Assembly (NCBI RefSeq): GCF_014206975.1
Contig: NZ_JACHOU010000002.1
Location: 434,001 to 498,000 of the forward strand
DNA length: 64,000 bases
From: Aminobacter aganoensis
GTDB taxonomy: Bacteria; Pseudomonadota; Alphaproteobacteria; Rhizobiales; Rhizobiaceae
Direction of reading: 5' to 3'
The notes beneath the pieces are model-generated. The model saw only the letters and a program-made list of their open reading frames with translations, searched no databases and had not been told where the DNA came from. Position numbers and translations under genes: made by a program. Positions 21,867 through 27,987 of this stretch are shown piece by piece (within the stretch, counting starts at the first letter, position 1; the number at the start of each line of letters is the position of its first letter).

Positions 21867-21975
21867 TTGGGAGCATAGGCACTCACCGAACCGAGCCCTG
21901 TGTCTGACATCAACGCCGTTCGGTCGTGGCTTAACGATGCCGGTCAGACACGTTGCCGTGCTGACGTACTCCCAA
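21867..21975 (-). ncRNA. Candidate structured RNA element in late leader
   Basis: About 109 bases that can fold into one long interrupted stem: outer 7-bp TTGGGAG/CTCCCAA (21867-21873 with 21969-21975), then GCAC/GTGC (21879-21882 with 21958-21961), then a perfect 9-bp GTGTCTGAC/GTCAGACAC (21900-21908 with 21943-21951), CATC/GATG and GCC/GGC inside. Four or more nested helices are unlikely by chance. It could be recognised by the NusG-like protein or RNA polymerase, or act as a protective leader. Strand is assumed from the operon direction. Confidence 0.55.
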
Positions 21976-22119
21976 CTGTGAATTTGGAATTGCTTACGCA
22001 CTTCGTCGGGGGCCTATTGCCTCGACGGGAACGGGTGCTAGACGCTCAACCCTATGGCTGCGTACTGATCAGCAAATCGTCCCGAAGCGGTTATCGCTGA
22101 TATTCGCTGAAAAATCAAC

Positions 22120-22152
22120 ATCTCGTGCATGACCAAATCAAGAACACGAGAT
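22120..22152 (-). terminator. Hairpin directly after NusG-like gene
   Basis: Perfect 8-bp inverted repeat ATCTCGTG/CACGAGAT with a 17-base loop, 8 bases after the stop codon, followed on the minus strand by GTTGATTTTT. It may be a weak intrinsic terminator that separates early from late transcripts; an operator is the alternative. Confidence 0.5.
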
Positions 22153-22160
22153 ATGGCTGA

Positions 22161-22703
22161 CTACGCCGCCTGTATCAGGTCTTCCGGGACAAGGACCGTC
22201 TGATCCTTGCCCAGCATCCTCGACAGGACGAGCTTGGCAAATCCAGGCTTTACCTTGCCTTCCCTGAATGTGGCGGTGATGTTGTCAAACGGCCCGCCTA
22301 TGATCAGAACCTTGTCTCCGTGGATGAAACCTGATCTCGGCCGCTTGCCCTGATCGAATGCACCGTCGGCGCAGAGGTAGCGCAGCTGCTCCACGGCTTT
22401 TTCATCGACAGGCAGGGCTCTATCCGTTCCCGGTGCCCTGACAATGCTGGCGACGTGCCTAAAACGGCGATCATGCTTATTCACGGTCTTGGTCTGCTCG
22501 ATGGATAGCTGGGCGAACAGATAGCCCGGCATGAGCAGCATCTCTGTTTCCTTGCGCTGGCCCTTGGTATGCTTGATCAAGGTGAAGCGCTTGAAGGTCG
22601 GCATGAAATGGTTGATGTCGGCTTCCTTCAGCTCGTCCGCTGCGCGTCTGTCGCCATGGACAGTCGGGCGCACAACATACCAGTTCGGCTTCTGCTCGGT
22701 CAT
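22161..22703 (-). CDS. NusG-like transcription antiterminator
   Basis: 180 residues from an ATG that overlaps the previous stop (ATGA). N-terminal NGN domain: NWYVVRPTVHGDRRAADELKE, then HFMPTFKRFTLIKHTKG and LLMPGYLFAQL, the usual W.....P..E.....L......P.........PL.PGY.F pattern. C-terminal KOW domain about residues 124-176: GFIHGDKVLIIGGPFDNITATF. Family members NusG, RfaH and LoaP bind RNA polymerase and suppress pausing or termination. Host NusG genes sit by rplK, so this is a phage specialised paralogue. It directly precedes the structured leader of the virion operon and probably controls late genes. Confidence 0.85.
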   Translation of the reverse strand: MTEQKPNWYVVRPTVHGDRRAADELKEADINHFMPTFKRFTLIKHTKGQRKETEMLLMPGYLFAQLSIEQTKTVNKHDRRFRHVASIVRAPGTDRALPVDEKAVEQLRYLCADGAFDQGKRPRSGFIHGDKVLIIGGPFDNITATFREGKVKPGFAKLVLSRMLGKDQTVLVPEDLIQAA

Positions 22704-22993
22704 GAATGATCCTTCTGGTATGGGCTCGGGAGTTCTTTGGCGGCGGATCGTTCGATGTTGAGGCGGTGAAGCGCTTCGGCCTCGGAAATCAGGTGGTAGG
22801 CCGCGATCTGCACCGTGTCCCAGCCCTTGCGGAAGAGTTCGAGGGCTGAAAGCGGATTGACCTTGTGCTTCGATGGGCCGCGCCCTCGCGTCTCTTCGAA
22901 ACCTGCGTAGGGGATCAGCGCCATCGGACCTGTCCCCCAAACTGCTCTTTCGACTTCGAGTGCGTCCGAAATGTTGTTTTCGCTACGCTTCAT
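22700..22993 (-). CDS. Hypothetical protein
   Basis: 97 residues. MKRSENNISDALEVERA, then LELFRKGWDTVQIAAYHLISEAEALHRLNIER, which has a helix-turn-helix-like pattern (DTVQIAAYHLISEAEALHRL). Such a short protein could bind DNA, but this is weak evidence. Four-base overlaps with both neighbours show tight coupling to the NusG-like gene. Confidence 0.55.
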   Translation of the reverse strand: MKRSENNISDALEVERAVWGTGPMALIPYAGFEETRGRGPSKHKVNPLSALELFRKGWDTVQIAAYHLISEAEALHRLNIERSAAKELPSPYQKDHS

Positions 22994-23271
22994 CCCTGCT
23001 CTCCCCCTTCATTTCGAATAGCGGAGGCGATGTCTTGGACCGCGCTGTTTGCCCAGTCTTGCGGGGTGGTGTGCCTGAGTTTGCCACCCACCTCGCCAAA
23101 CGTGACAAGCCATTGTTCAGCGATCTGCGCACACCGCTCGCGTTCCTCGGCCTTGGCCTCCATAATCGCCGTGGCGACGTCGGCAATCGCGTCACCTTTC
23201 CAGACGTGGACCGTTGCAATCCGGTCAACGATTTCCTGCGCCTTCTTCTCGATGTCAGCGGGTATGGTCAT
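22990..23271 (-). CDS. Hypothetical protein
   Basis: 93 residues starting MTIPADIEKKAQEIVDRIA, with AIMEAKAEERERCAQIAE, a phrase very common in small phage proteins (ERE.CA.IAE......). No function is known to me for this type. ATG overlaps the stop of the neighbour (ATGA). Confidence 0.6.
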   Translation of the reverse strand: MTIPADIEKKAQEIVDRIATVHVWKGDAIADVATAIMEAKAEERERCAQIAEQWLVTFGEVGGKLRHTTPQDWANSAVQDIASAIRNEGGEQG

Positions 23272-23486
23272 TGGGCTGGGTCTCCGGCGTCGAGATAGCG
23301 AAGTTGCCACGTTGGGTGATACGAACCGCTGTGCTTTGAGCCATCGAGGCGGATAAGCAGGTATGGCCCCCGCGTGCCGGTGATGGTGCCAAATTTGCCC
23401 CGCGCATCCTTGAACGGGTTGTATTCGACGCGCCCGCCCCGCTTGGCGGGGACTCCATAATTGCTCCTGACCCATTCGATGCTCAT
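23268..23486 (-). CDS. Small hypothetical protein
   Basis: 72 residues, MSIEWVRSNYGVPAKRGGRV followed by GTITGTRGPYLLIRLDGSK and HPTWQL, a compact beta-rich type (V.RGGRVEYTG...GTI.G.....L.VRLDG....H.TW.L.Y) seen repeatedly in alphaproteobacterial phages. Likely a small SH3-like barrel. Function unknown. Confidence 0.6.
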   Translation of the reverse strand: MSIEWVRSNYGVPAKRGGRVEYNPFKDARGKFGTITGTRGPYLLIRLDGSKHSGSYHPTWQLRYLDAGDPAQ

Positions 23487-23743
23487 TTCGTCTCCCTGGT
23501 ATTGGAGAGGGCGGCGTGGCGCAGGAAGGCTGCTGTTGCCAAGATATGGTCGTTGCCTTGATTGCGGTTATCGGCCTTGCGGCGCTCCACGAGGGCGTCA
23601 ATCTCTGAGGCGCAGGCGTCTATGGCTGCGCGGGCCTTATCCATGAGGTCGTACCGCATCGGGTGATCTTCGAATGCCCGGTTCCGGCAATTGGGGACCA
23701 TCGGGAACATCGCCCTTGCGACCTTCTCCACCATGTCAGTCAT
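23483..23743 (-). CDS. Hypothetical protein
   Basis: 86 residues beginning MTDMVEKVARAMFPMVPNCRN, a pattern (V...ARAM........W......A..Y...ARAAI.A) frequently found in phage genes. Helical, no motif. Overlaps both neighbours by four bases. Confidence 0.55.
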   Translation of the reverse strand: MTDMVEKVARAMFPMVPNCRNRAFEDHPMRYDLMDKARAAIDACASEIDALVERRKADNRNQGNDHILATAAFLRHAALSNTRETK

Positions 23744-24000
23744 CGTGCCGCCTCCATGTGTGTTCTTGCGATGTCAGTCACCGCATACCGGGAGTCAGAA
23801 CGCCCGCCGGACCGCCGTAGAGGCTCGCCAAACAGCAGCGCGCCCTTGGTCATCAGCCCTTCGACCAGTGAATGGGAAACCTCTGGCCCGTTCGGCTCCA
23901 GCGTCCACCAGACCGTGCGTTCCCTGTCGAAATGGCACCACAGCGCCAAGCCGCCGATGATCTGCTTGAGCAATTCGGATTGAGCCGGGGTCAGGCGCAT
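23740..24000 (-). CDS. Hypothetical protein, possible winged helix
   Basis: 86 residues: MRLTPAQSELLKQIIGGLALW, then VEGLMTKGALLFGEPLRRS and SRYAVTDIARTHMEA. This order (helices, LV..GLL......R.....Y.LT..G) resembles a small winged-helix reader with a C-terminal wing, as seen in many phage orphan proteins. Weak functional evidence. Confidence 0.55.
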   Translation of the reverse strand: MRLTPAQSELLKQIIGGLALWCHFDRERTVWWTLEPNGPEVSHSLVEGLMTKGALLFGEPLRRSGGRSDSRYAVTDIARTHMEAAR

Positions 24001-24227
24001 TGAGCCTTCTCCACGATCTGCAGGCTTTCGCCGCCATAGAGGAAATGCAGGTATGGCAACGACACCGGGACGATTTCAGCAGTGCGGGGTCCAAGTGGAT
24101 TGCTGGCCGGCACCTGCTTCAAGGTGATCGCGCGGATTCCGAACGCGCGGCCGATCATCCGCCAGGAATGGCCGGCGAGGCGCATCCGTTGGGCTTCGGC
24201 AACATGGCATTCCTGCATTTTCGACAT
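23991..24227 (-). CDS. Small helix-turn-helix protein
   Basis: 78 residues. AEAQRMRLAGHSWRMIGRAFGIRAITLKQ fits a helix-turn-helix of the kind A..R.R..G.SWR.IGR.FGI. The rest (LPYLHFLYGGESLQIVEKA) is short and hydrophobic. It may bind DNA. The ATG at 24227 follows AAGCGTC only weakly; upstream in-frame codons overlap the neighbouring gene. Confidence 0.5.
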   Translation of the reverse strand: MSKMQECHVAEAQRMRLAGHSWRMIGRAFGIRAITLKQVPASNPLGPRTAEIVPVSLPYLHFLYGGESLQIVEKAQCA

Positions 24228-24238
24228 GACGCTTACTC

Positions 24239-24721
24239 CTACGCAGCTTTCGAACGTGACTTCGGTGCCGGGCCATAGATGATGCCGAGGCAGGCAACCC
24301 ACTTCGCGCCGGCCGGGATCTGCCTGGTCAGGCTCAGCCGGCGGAACACATCGAGGTTGGCGTCTTCGACCAGCACGGGAAGGTGCGCGTTTTCGGCCAG
24401 CGCCTTCTGGCGCTTGATCAGGAATGGTGGGGTCGGGCCGGAATGGTACGCTGGGGCCGGTAGCCGTGGGCGGGCCCGGATGTCTATAAACTCCTGCCGC
24501 CTGCGAACTTCTTCAATGAATTCCGGCCCGGAGGGGGCAAACTTCTTCGACTGGTCCTTCACGTCGCCAGCCGCGAACCGTTCCGACGCCTCGATTATCG
24601 CCTGATCAGTCTGGCCAGCGCATAGCTTGCCCAGCGTTGCGAACAAGAGCTCGTAGTTCTGGCTTGTCTGGGGAAAGCAGTTCAGCATCTGTGTTATCGA
24701 ATCTTCCGCCTGCTGGTTCAT
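24239..24721 (-). CDS. Hypothetical replication-region protein
   Basis: 160 residues from an ATG with an AAGGATC site. Starts MNQQAEDSITQMLNCFPQTS and contains YELLFATLGKLCAG, IIEASERFAAGDV, AAYHS-like segments and KFAPSGPEFIEEVRRRQEF. This architecture is seen after replication-initiator genes in alphaproteobacterial phages and may be a helicase loader or accessory factor; uncertain. It overlaps the upstream gene by 116 bases in another frame, unusually long. Confidence 0.55.
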   Translation of the reverse strand: MNQQAEDSITQMLNCFPQTSQNYELLFATLGKLCAGQTDQAIIEASERFAAGDVKDQSKKFAPSGPEFIEEVRRRQEFIDIRARPRLPAPAYHSGPTPPFLIKRQKALAENAHLPVLVEDANLDVFRRLSLTRQIPAGAKWVACLGIIYGPAPKSRSKAA

Positions 24722-25556
24722 TTCGCTTGATCCTTCGGGATATGTTGGCTTCGACGGCGGTTTGGTGGCGGCCTGGCGGTGAACCCGAGTGCTGTGCCGG
24801 TGGCGGCGAATGGCTGTTGTTTTGCTTGCGATCGAGCCATGAGACGACAAAGCGCCGCATCCCTTTGCGGGTTTTCCGGCGTGTGGGATTGGCGATCAGC
24901 CAGGAGCGCATGGCACCAAGCTGCTGGATGACATCAACAGCGGGGAATGAGGCTCGCCATTCGGCAACATCCGATTCCGAGACCGGGTACATCTCACCCG
25001 AAACGCATGGAAGCTCGAATGCAGTCGGCGAAGCGACCACGACCGGAGCGGATTTTTCCGGCTCCGGGCAAGAGGATGCGTTAGCATCCGATATATCTGT
25101 ATCTGTATCTGTCTCTTGGGCCGTCACCTCACCGTCACGTGACGGTTGCGTTACGTCACGCGTTACGTTCTCTTGCGTAACGTTATGGTCACGGTCGCGT
25201 TGTTGAACGTCAGATTTAGACTTGATGCGTTCGCGATATCGGCGCTGCCGTTCCTTAGCCCCGTCACTGTCGTATTGACGCTCCCCCCACTTCGCCACCA
25301 TCCCGCCACCGATGCGGCCGAGACTTTCCAAGCCAGCGAGAATAGAACCCATGTCAGCGTCATCACATCGAAGAAAGTAAGCGGCCTCTCCGGTGTCGAA
25401 TTCAAAGCGACCTCCTTCGTTTATCTCTGCAGCGCTTTCGAGAAGCGCGCCCCAAACCCACACCACACGCTCGACTGGCTGCTTTACGCGCACGGCCACC
25501 CGGACGAGTTTTTCGTCACGCATCATTCCTGCGTAATGGCGGAACCACCTGCTCAA
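24606..25556 (-). CDS. Phage replication initiator-like protein
   Basis: 316 residues. N-terminal winged-helix part: MSRWFRHYAGMMRDEKLVRVAV, VERVVWVWGALLESAAEINE and YFLRCDDADMGSILAGLESLGRI, a DnaD/phage-O-like fold in which a chromosome-replication protein reads DNA. A basic segment (KERQRRYRERIKSK) and a variable linker follow; the C-terminal part has the WRASFPAVDVIQQLGAMRSWL motif. In phages such proteins bind the origin and load helicase. The coding sequence may contain the origin, but I could not identify iterons. Confidence 0.65.
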   Translation of the reverse strand: MSRWFRHYAGMMRDEKLVRVAVRVKQPVERVVWVWGALLESAAEINEGGRFEFDTGEAAYFLRCDDADMGSILAGLESLGRIGGGMVAKWGERQYDSDGAKERQRRYRERIKSKSDVQQRDRDHNVTQENVTRDVTQPSRDGEVTAQETDTDTDISDANASSCPEPEKSAPVVVASPTAFELPCVSGEMYPVSESDVAEWRASFPAVDVIQQLGAMRSWLIANPTRRKTRKGMRRFVVSWLDRKQNNSHSPPPAQHSGSPPGRHQTAVEANISRRIKRNEPAGGRFDNTDAELLSPDKPELRALVRNAGQAMRWPD

Positions 25557-25918
25557 GCCGCGATTCCTTGTTCCGTCTGCTGAATCAGCACGACACAGCC
25601 AGGGCCATCCTCAGCCCACTCAAACGAGAGCTTGCGGACGAAGTGGTTGCTGTCGTCTTCGATCAGGCCGTTGGCCTTGAGCGTGTCGAGAATGCACTTG
25701 CCGAGGTTGTCAGCGTCCCGTGCGCGCTTGTCGGGCGCCACGAGGCGGACATAGACAGACACCTGCCCCTTGAGCTTGTTCGGCCGCTGCTGGGCGATCA
25801 CAGCCCATGCTTCACGGCCATAGGCCTTGTAGCGCGGGGTCGGCACACGGCCCCTGCCCTTCACGTTGGTGAAGCAGTCATGCAGCGGGACCGGGAAAGG
25901 CAGTTCAACGCGCGTCAT
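25553..25918 (-). CDS. rusA: RusA-family Holliday junction resolvase
   Basis: 121 residues, start overlapping the previous stop (ATGA). Begins MTRVELPFPVPLHDCFTNVKG (RusA: ..LP.PPS.N...) and contains the key motif DADNLGKCILDTLKANGLIEDDSNH, where D..N..K..LD.L...G...DD... supplies the metal-binding aspartates. RusA dimers cut four-way DNA junctions during phage recombination. Length matches the family (about 120). Works plausibly with the RecT encoded in the rightward operon. Confidence 0.9.
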   Translation of the reverse strand: MTRVELPFPVPLHDCFTNVKGRGRVPTPRYKAYGREAWAVIAQQRPNKLKGQVSVYVRLVAPDKRARDADNLGKCILDTLKANGLIEDDSNHFVRKLSFEWAEDGPGCVVLIQQTEQGIAA

Positions 25919-26163
25919 GCATCCTCCAAACGTCGGAGAACGACGAGCAGGCCCGTTGAGCCAGCATTTCCACATGCAACGCGACGGACGTAGCCACGGG
26001 CAATGAGTTGGTTCAGATACGAATGGAAAGTCCCATAGGCGCGATAGCCAAGATCGGCCGCAACGTGTTTGCGCGGGATCTCAATCAGGTTTCCGACCGG
26101 CGCCAAGCCTGTCAGGTACGAAAGCAGAATCTCGCCGCACGGGGATGGGTGCTTGGCCTTCAT
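25915..26163 (-). CDS. Small winged-helix protein, paralogue of 30848-31081
   Basis: 82 residues: EILLSYLTGLAPVGNLIEIPRKHVAADLGY, then LNQLIARGYVRRVACGNAGSTGLLVVLRRLE. It is clearly related to the product at 30848-31081 (shared LLSY.TGLAPVG, E.PRK, RRLE.A). The layout helix, recognition helix, wing suggests a DNA-binding winged helix. Function unknown. End of a plus/minus strand switch: the next minus-strand gene lies 473 bp upstream. Confidence 0.65.
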   Translation of the reverse strand: MKAKHPSPCGEILLSYLTGLAPVGNLIEIPRKHVAADLGYRAYGTFHSYLNQLIARGYVRRVACGNAGSTGLLVVLRRLEDA

Positions 26164-26187
26164 GCCATACCCCCCCCTATTCCGAGA

Positions 26188-26216
26188 TTGACATATAGGG
26201 CCAATGGTCCTAAGTT
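26188..26216 (+). promoter_or_regulatory. Candidate promoter and operator of plus-strand gene pair
   Basis: TTGACA at 26188-26193, 17-bp spacer, weak -10 TAAGTT at 26211-26216. The spacer and -10 edge contain an imperfect palindrome AGGGCC-AAT-GGTCCT (26197-26211). The palindrome could be the target of the small HTH protein encoded at 26465-26635. The -10 is poor, so this is tentative. Confidence 0.4.
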
Positions 26217-26243
26217 GACTGCGACAAGATCGGAGTTGCAGCC

Positions 26244-26468
26244 ATGAACATTGAAGCCTTCCTCGCCGAACAGCTTGCCCGCCCGATGACGCATCGCGTC
26301 GTCACGACCTACGCCGACGGCAACACCAAGAGCCATGACACGTTCGGCGCTGCTCAGGCTGAGAATTGGGCCGTTGGCGAGCGCCGGAAGATTGGCCGCG
26401 ACCTGACCGACCGTACGACGGGTTCCACCGTTCGCGTGGTATCGGTCGAGGTTGCCGCCCTCGCATGA
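26244..26468 (+). CDS. Small hypothetical protein on opposite strand
   Basis: 74 residues, MNIEAFLAEQLARPMTHRVVT..., containing YADGNTKSHDTFGAAQAENWAVGERRKIGRDL. Starts 28 bases after the candidate -10 and is followed, with an ATGA overlap, by a helix-turn-helix gene. An island of plus-strand genes inside a minus-strand operon. The reading frame has a natural-looking composition. Function unknown; possibly one half of a two-gene regulatory or toxin-antitoxin-like unit. Confidence 0.55.
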   Translation: MNIEAFLAEQLARPMTHRVVTTYADGNTKSHDTFGAAQAENWAVGERRKIGRDLTDRTTGSTVRVVSVEVAALA

Positions 26469-26635
26469 CGCCCGTTGATCTTGAGAGGCGAGCCTCATCT
26501 CTTTTCGGGCCTGACTGGCAGTCCGCACTTGCGCGACGCATCCGCGTAGACCCGCGAACCGTTCGGCGCTGGAAGGCAGGCGACCGCGAAATCCCCGAAT
26601 GGCTGGACGTGATGCTGGAGTTGCTGGAGCGGTGA
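26465..26635 (+). CDS. Small helix-turn-helix DNA-binding protein
   Basis: 56 residues from an ATG overlapping the previous stop. SALARRIRVDPRTVRRWKAGDREIPEW is a good helix-turn-helix with the R.VRRW.AG motif known from phage Cro-like and small regulatory proteins. It stops exactly before the minus-strand methyltransferase stop. Probably regulates its own promoter or the early operon. Confidence 0.65.
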   Translation: MTPVDLERRASSLFGPDWQSALARRIRVDPRTVRRWKAGDREIPEWLDVMLELLER

Positions 26636-27796
26636 TCATGATGTAGCCCTCCGAATTGAGGGCAATCCATAGACATCTATGAATGCCGCTATAACTTCCG
26701 CCGCGGCTTCCGGTACGATCGCATTGCCGCCAACGCGCCAGAGATCCACTCGGCCGGGAAGCCCATCAACCAGAAAGCGAATACCGGATTGGGCGCGCCG
26801 CGCTTTGTCGTCGTGGCAGACGATCCAGTCGGCGTCGGACCAGTAGGTTCCATTTCGAAGCAAAGACCGTTGAGAAGCGGTTCGCCTGAACGCGCTCCCG
26901 ACCTCGCCTTCCTTCCACCCTGCACGTCCGCCACGGTTGGCGTCGGCATGTAGGCTAATGCCGTCGCCGCCAGATAGTCGTTCAAGTTCGCCATGCCGTG
27001 GCCATTCGCCTTGTGCTTCGCCACGTATTCCGGCGAATGAGGTGGAAAGCCGTCCCGAGCCTGTGCTGTCGGCCACATTGATTGCGGTACCTGCGCCATC
27101 TGCCTCGGCAACTGGTCGACCCTGTTCCGGTCGCCTGCTTCCGTTGCCATGCCCGCGCTGTCCTTCCAGTCCCGAGCCGAAGGCGTCACCCAGGGTGACG
27201 CCTGATGCATCTGCGCCGGCAGAGGCTGGCCGCCAGCTCCGAAACTCATGTTCGGGCCACCCTTCTCCCCATCCGAAGCTCTCGGCGTCGACCACGTTGA
27301 TTGCGGACCAGTATTGCCGGTTCCGTTGGTGTGGCGCGTCGACACTGCAAGCCGGGAAATCGACTGACCGGCTGGCGTAGTTTTCTCGCGCCAGATCAGC
27401 GCGGACTCCGTCGAACCAACCGTAGCCAGCCGCTCCCGCAACCTGCTCTCCCATGATGACAGGGGGCCGGGCGGCACGGGCGAGGCGATGTACGTCCGGC
27501 CACAGATGCCTTGGATCATCGGTTCCTTCCCCTTTGCCGGCCGCCGAGAACGGCTGGCAGGGGCATGAAGCGGTCCAGATGGGAGCCCAGTCAGGCCAGC
27601 CAGCAAGTCGAGCTGCGACGGACCAGAGCCCGCCTCCAGCGAAGAGATGGACTTGGGTGAATTTTGCAAGGTCATCGGGCGTCAGTTCCTTGATGGAGCG
27701 CGTGTCGACGACGCCTGGCGCGATCACGCCGTCGTCAATCATTCGGCGGAGAATGTGGGCCGCTGCCGGGTCAATCTCGTTGTAGAGGGCCGTCAT
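26636..27796 (-). CDS. DNA cytosine-5 methyltransferase
   Basis: 386 residues with the C5-methyltransferase motifs in order: motif I VHLFAGGGLWS (52-56 FAGGG), motif IV with catalytic Cys SCPCQPFSAAGKG (79-82 PCQP), motif VI GEQVAG in place of ENV (117-119), motif VIII-like APHQRNRQYW, and C-terminal motif X VGGNAIVPEAAAEVI. The stretch from about residue 170 to 330 is Gly/Ala/Arg-rich and of odd composition, because almost the whole gene is shared with another reading frame (26689-27675). The target sequence is unknown. May guard phage DNA from restriction. The start overlaps the preceding gene (ATGA). Confidence 0.88.
   Translation of the reverse strand: MTALYNEIDPAAAHILRRMIDDGVIAPGVVDTRSIKELTPDDLAKFTQVHLFAGGGLWSVAARLAGWPDWAPIWTASCPCQPFSAAGKGEGTDDPRHLWPDVHRLARAARPPVIMGEQVAGAAGYGWFDGVRADLARENYASRSVDFPACSVDAPHQRNRQYWSAINVVDAESFGWGEGWPEHEFRSWRPASAGADASGVTLGDAFGSGLEGQRGHGNGSRRPEQGRPVAEADGAGTAINVADSTGSGRLSTSFAGIRGEAQGEWPRHGELERLSGGDGISLHADANRGGRAGWKEGEVGSAFRRTASQRSLLRNGTYWSDADWIVCHDDKARRAQSGIRFLVDGLPGRVDLWRVGGNAIVPEAAAEVIAAFIDVYGLPSIRRATS
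26689..27675 (-). CDS. Overlapping protein encoded inside the C5 methyltransferase gene
   Basis: 328 codons without a stop in the +1 frame of the methyltransferase, covering its codons 41-369. The product has a repeated W-x-TP-x-A-x-D pattern (WSTPRASD at 128, WVTPSARDW at 162, PTPTVADV at 244), preceded by SSWESRLRERLATVGSTESAL and TTPAGQSISRLAVSTRHTNG and ended by GPTPTGSSA and NPVFAFWLMGFPAEW. I know proteins with this series of motifs as a frequent phage type encoded with, or inside, C5 methyltransferases; no function is known to me. The motif order makes chance unlikely, but expression is unproven. Confidence 0.6.
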   Translation of the reverse strand: MTLQNSPKSISSLEAGSGPSQLDLLAGLTGLPSGPLHAPASRSRRPAKGKEPMIQGICGRTYIASPVPPGPLSSWESRLRERLATVGSTESALIWREKTTPAGQSISRLAVSTRHTNGTGNTGPQSTWSTPRASDGEKGGPNMSFGAGGQPLPAQMHQASPWVTPSARDWKDSAGMATEAGDRNRVDQLPRQMAQVPQSMWPTAQARDGFPPHSPEYVAKHKANGHGMANLNDYLAATALAYMPTPTVADVQGGRKARSGARSGEPLLNGLCFEMEPTGPTPTGSSATTTKRGAPNPVFAFWLMGFPAEWISGALAAMRSYRKPRRKL

Positions 27797-27987
27797 GCCG
27801 CAGCCCCTTTCCGCTCTATCGATCGGCGATAGTCATCAGCGATGGCGTGAAGGGTTTCGACCTGATACCGCATCCGCTCGCCCTCATGGTCGGGGCGCTT
27901 GTTGCGGCCTTGGCCATGCTGCTCGAGCCATGTCGTCTTGGCCTGGATGATGCCGTTGAGGCAGTCGAGCTTGTCCTGGAGGGTCAT
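27793..27987 (-). CDS. Small helical protein
   Basis: 64 residues: MTLQDKLDCLNGIIQAKTTW, Lys/Arg-rich middle (GQGRNKRPDHEGERMRYQ) and a C-terminal helix. Overlaps both neighbours by four bases. Unrecognised; could be an accessory to the methyltransferase or nuclease. Confidence 0.5.
   Translation of the reverse strand: MTLQDKLDCLNGIIQAKTTWLEQHGQGRNKRPDHEGERMRYQVETLHAIADDYRRSIERKGAAA

Larger units (their letters stand above)
21584..22160 (-). promoter_or_regulatory. Structured untranslated leader of virion operon
   Basis: 577 bases without a credible gene between the NusG-like gene and the virion genes, all in the same direction. It holds a perfect 8-bp hairpin just after the NusG-like stop (22120-22152), a stem at 22004-22026, a large multi-helix element (21867-21975) and two GC hairpins (GCCGG/CCGGC around 21685-21702; nested CCTCCC/GGGAGG at 21647-21674). 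A long, structured leader next to an antiterminator gene is the expected layout for processive antitermination. No promoter could be assigned with confidence. Confidence 0.6.

Noticed and set aside
21692-21907. Plus-strand frame over the leader
   Set aside because: No ribosome site and overlaps structured RNA; Arg/His-rich.
21410-21913. Extended 167-codon reading of the first virion cistron through the leader
   Set aside because: Would translate the hairpin region; no ribosome site at the early ATG, Cys/Arg-rich composition; the start at 21583 with GAGGA is better. Not fully excluded.
24606-25556. Replication origin with iterons
   Set aside because: I looked for short direct repeats in and near the initiator-like gene; the GTTACG/GTCACG-rich stretch near 25130-25200 is suggestive but too short and irregular to call.
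26160-26639. 159-codon minus-strand frame bridging the plus-strand island
   Set aside because: Ala/Arg/Gly-rich reverse shadow; the plus-strand pair has an HTH motif and coupled starts.
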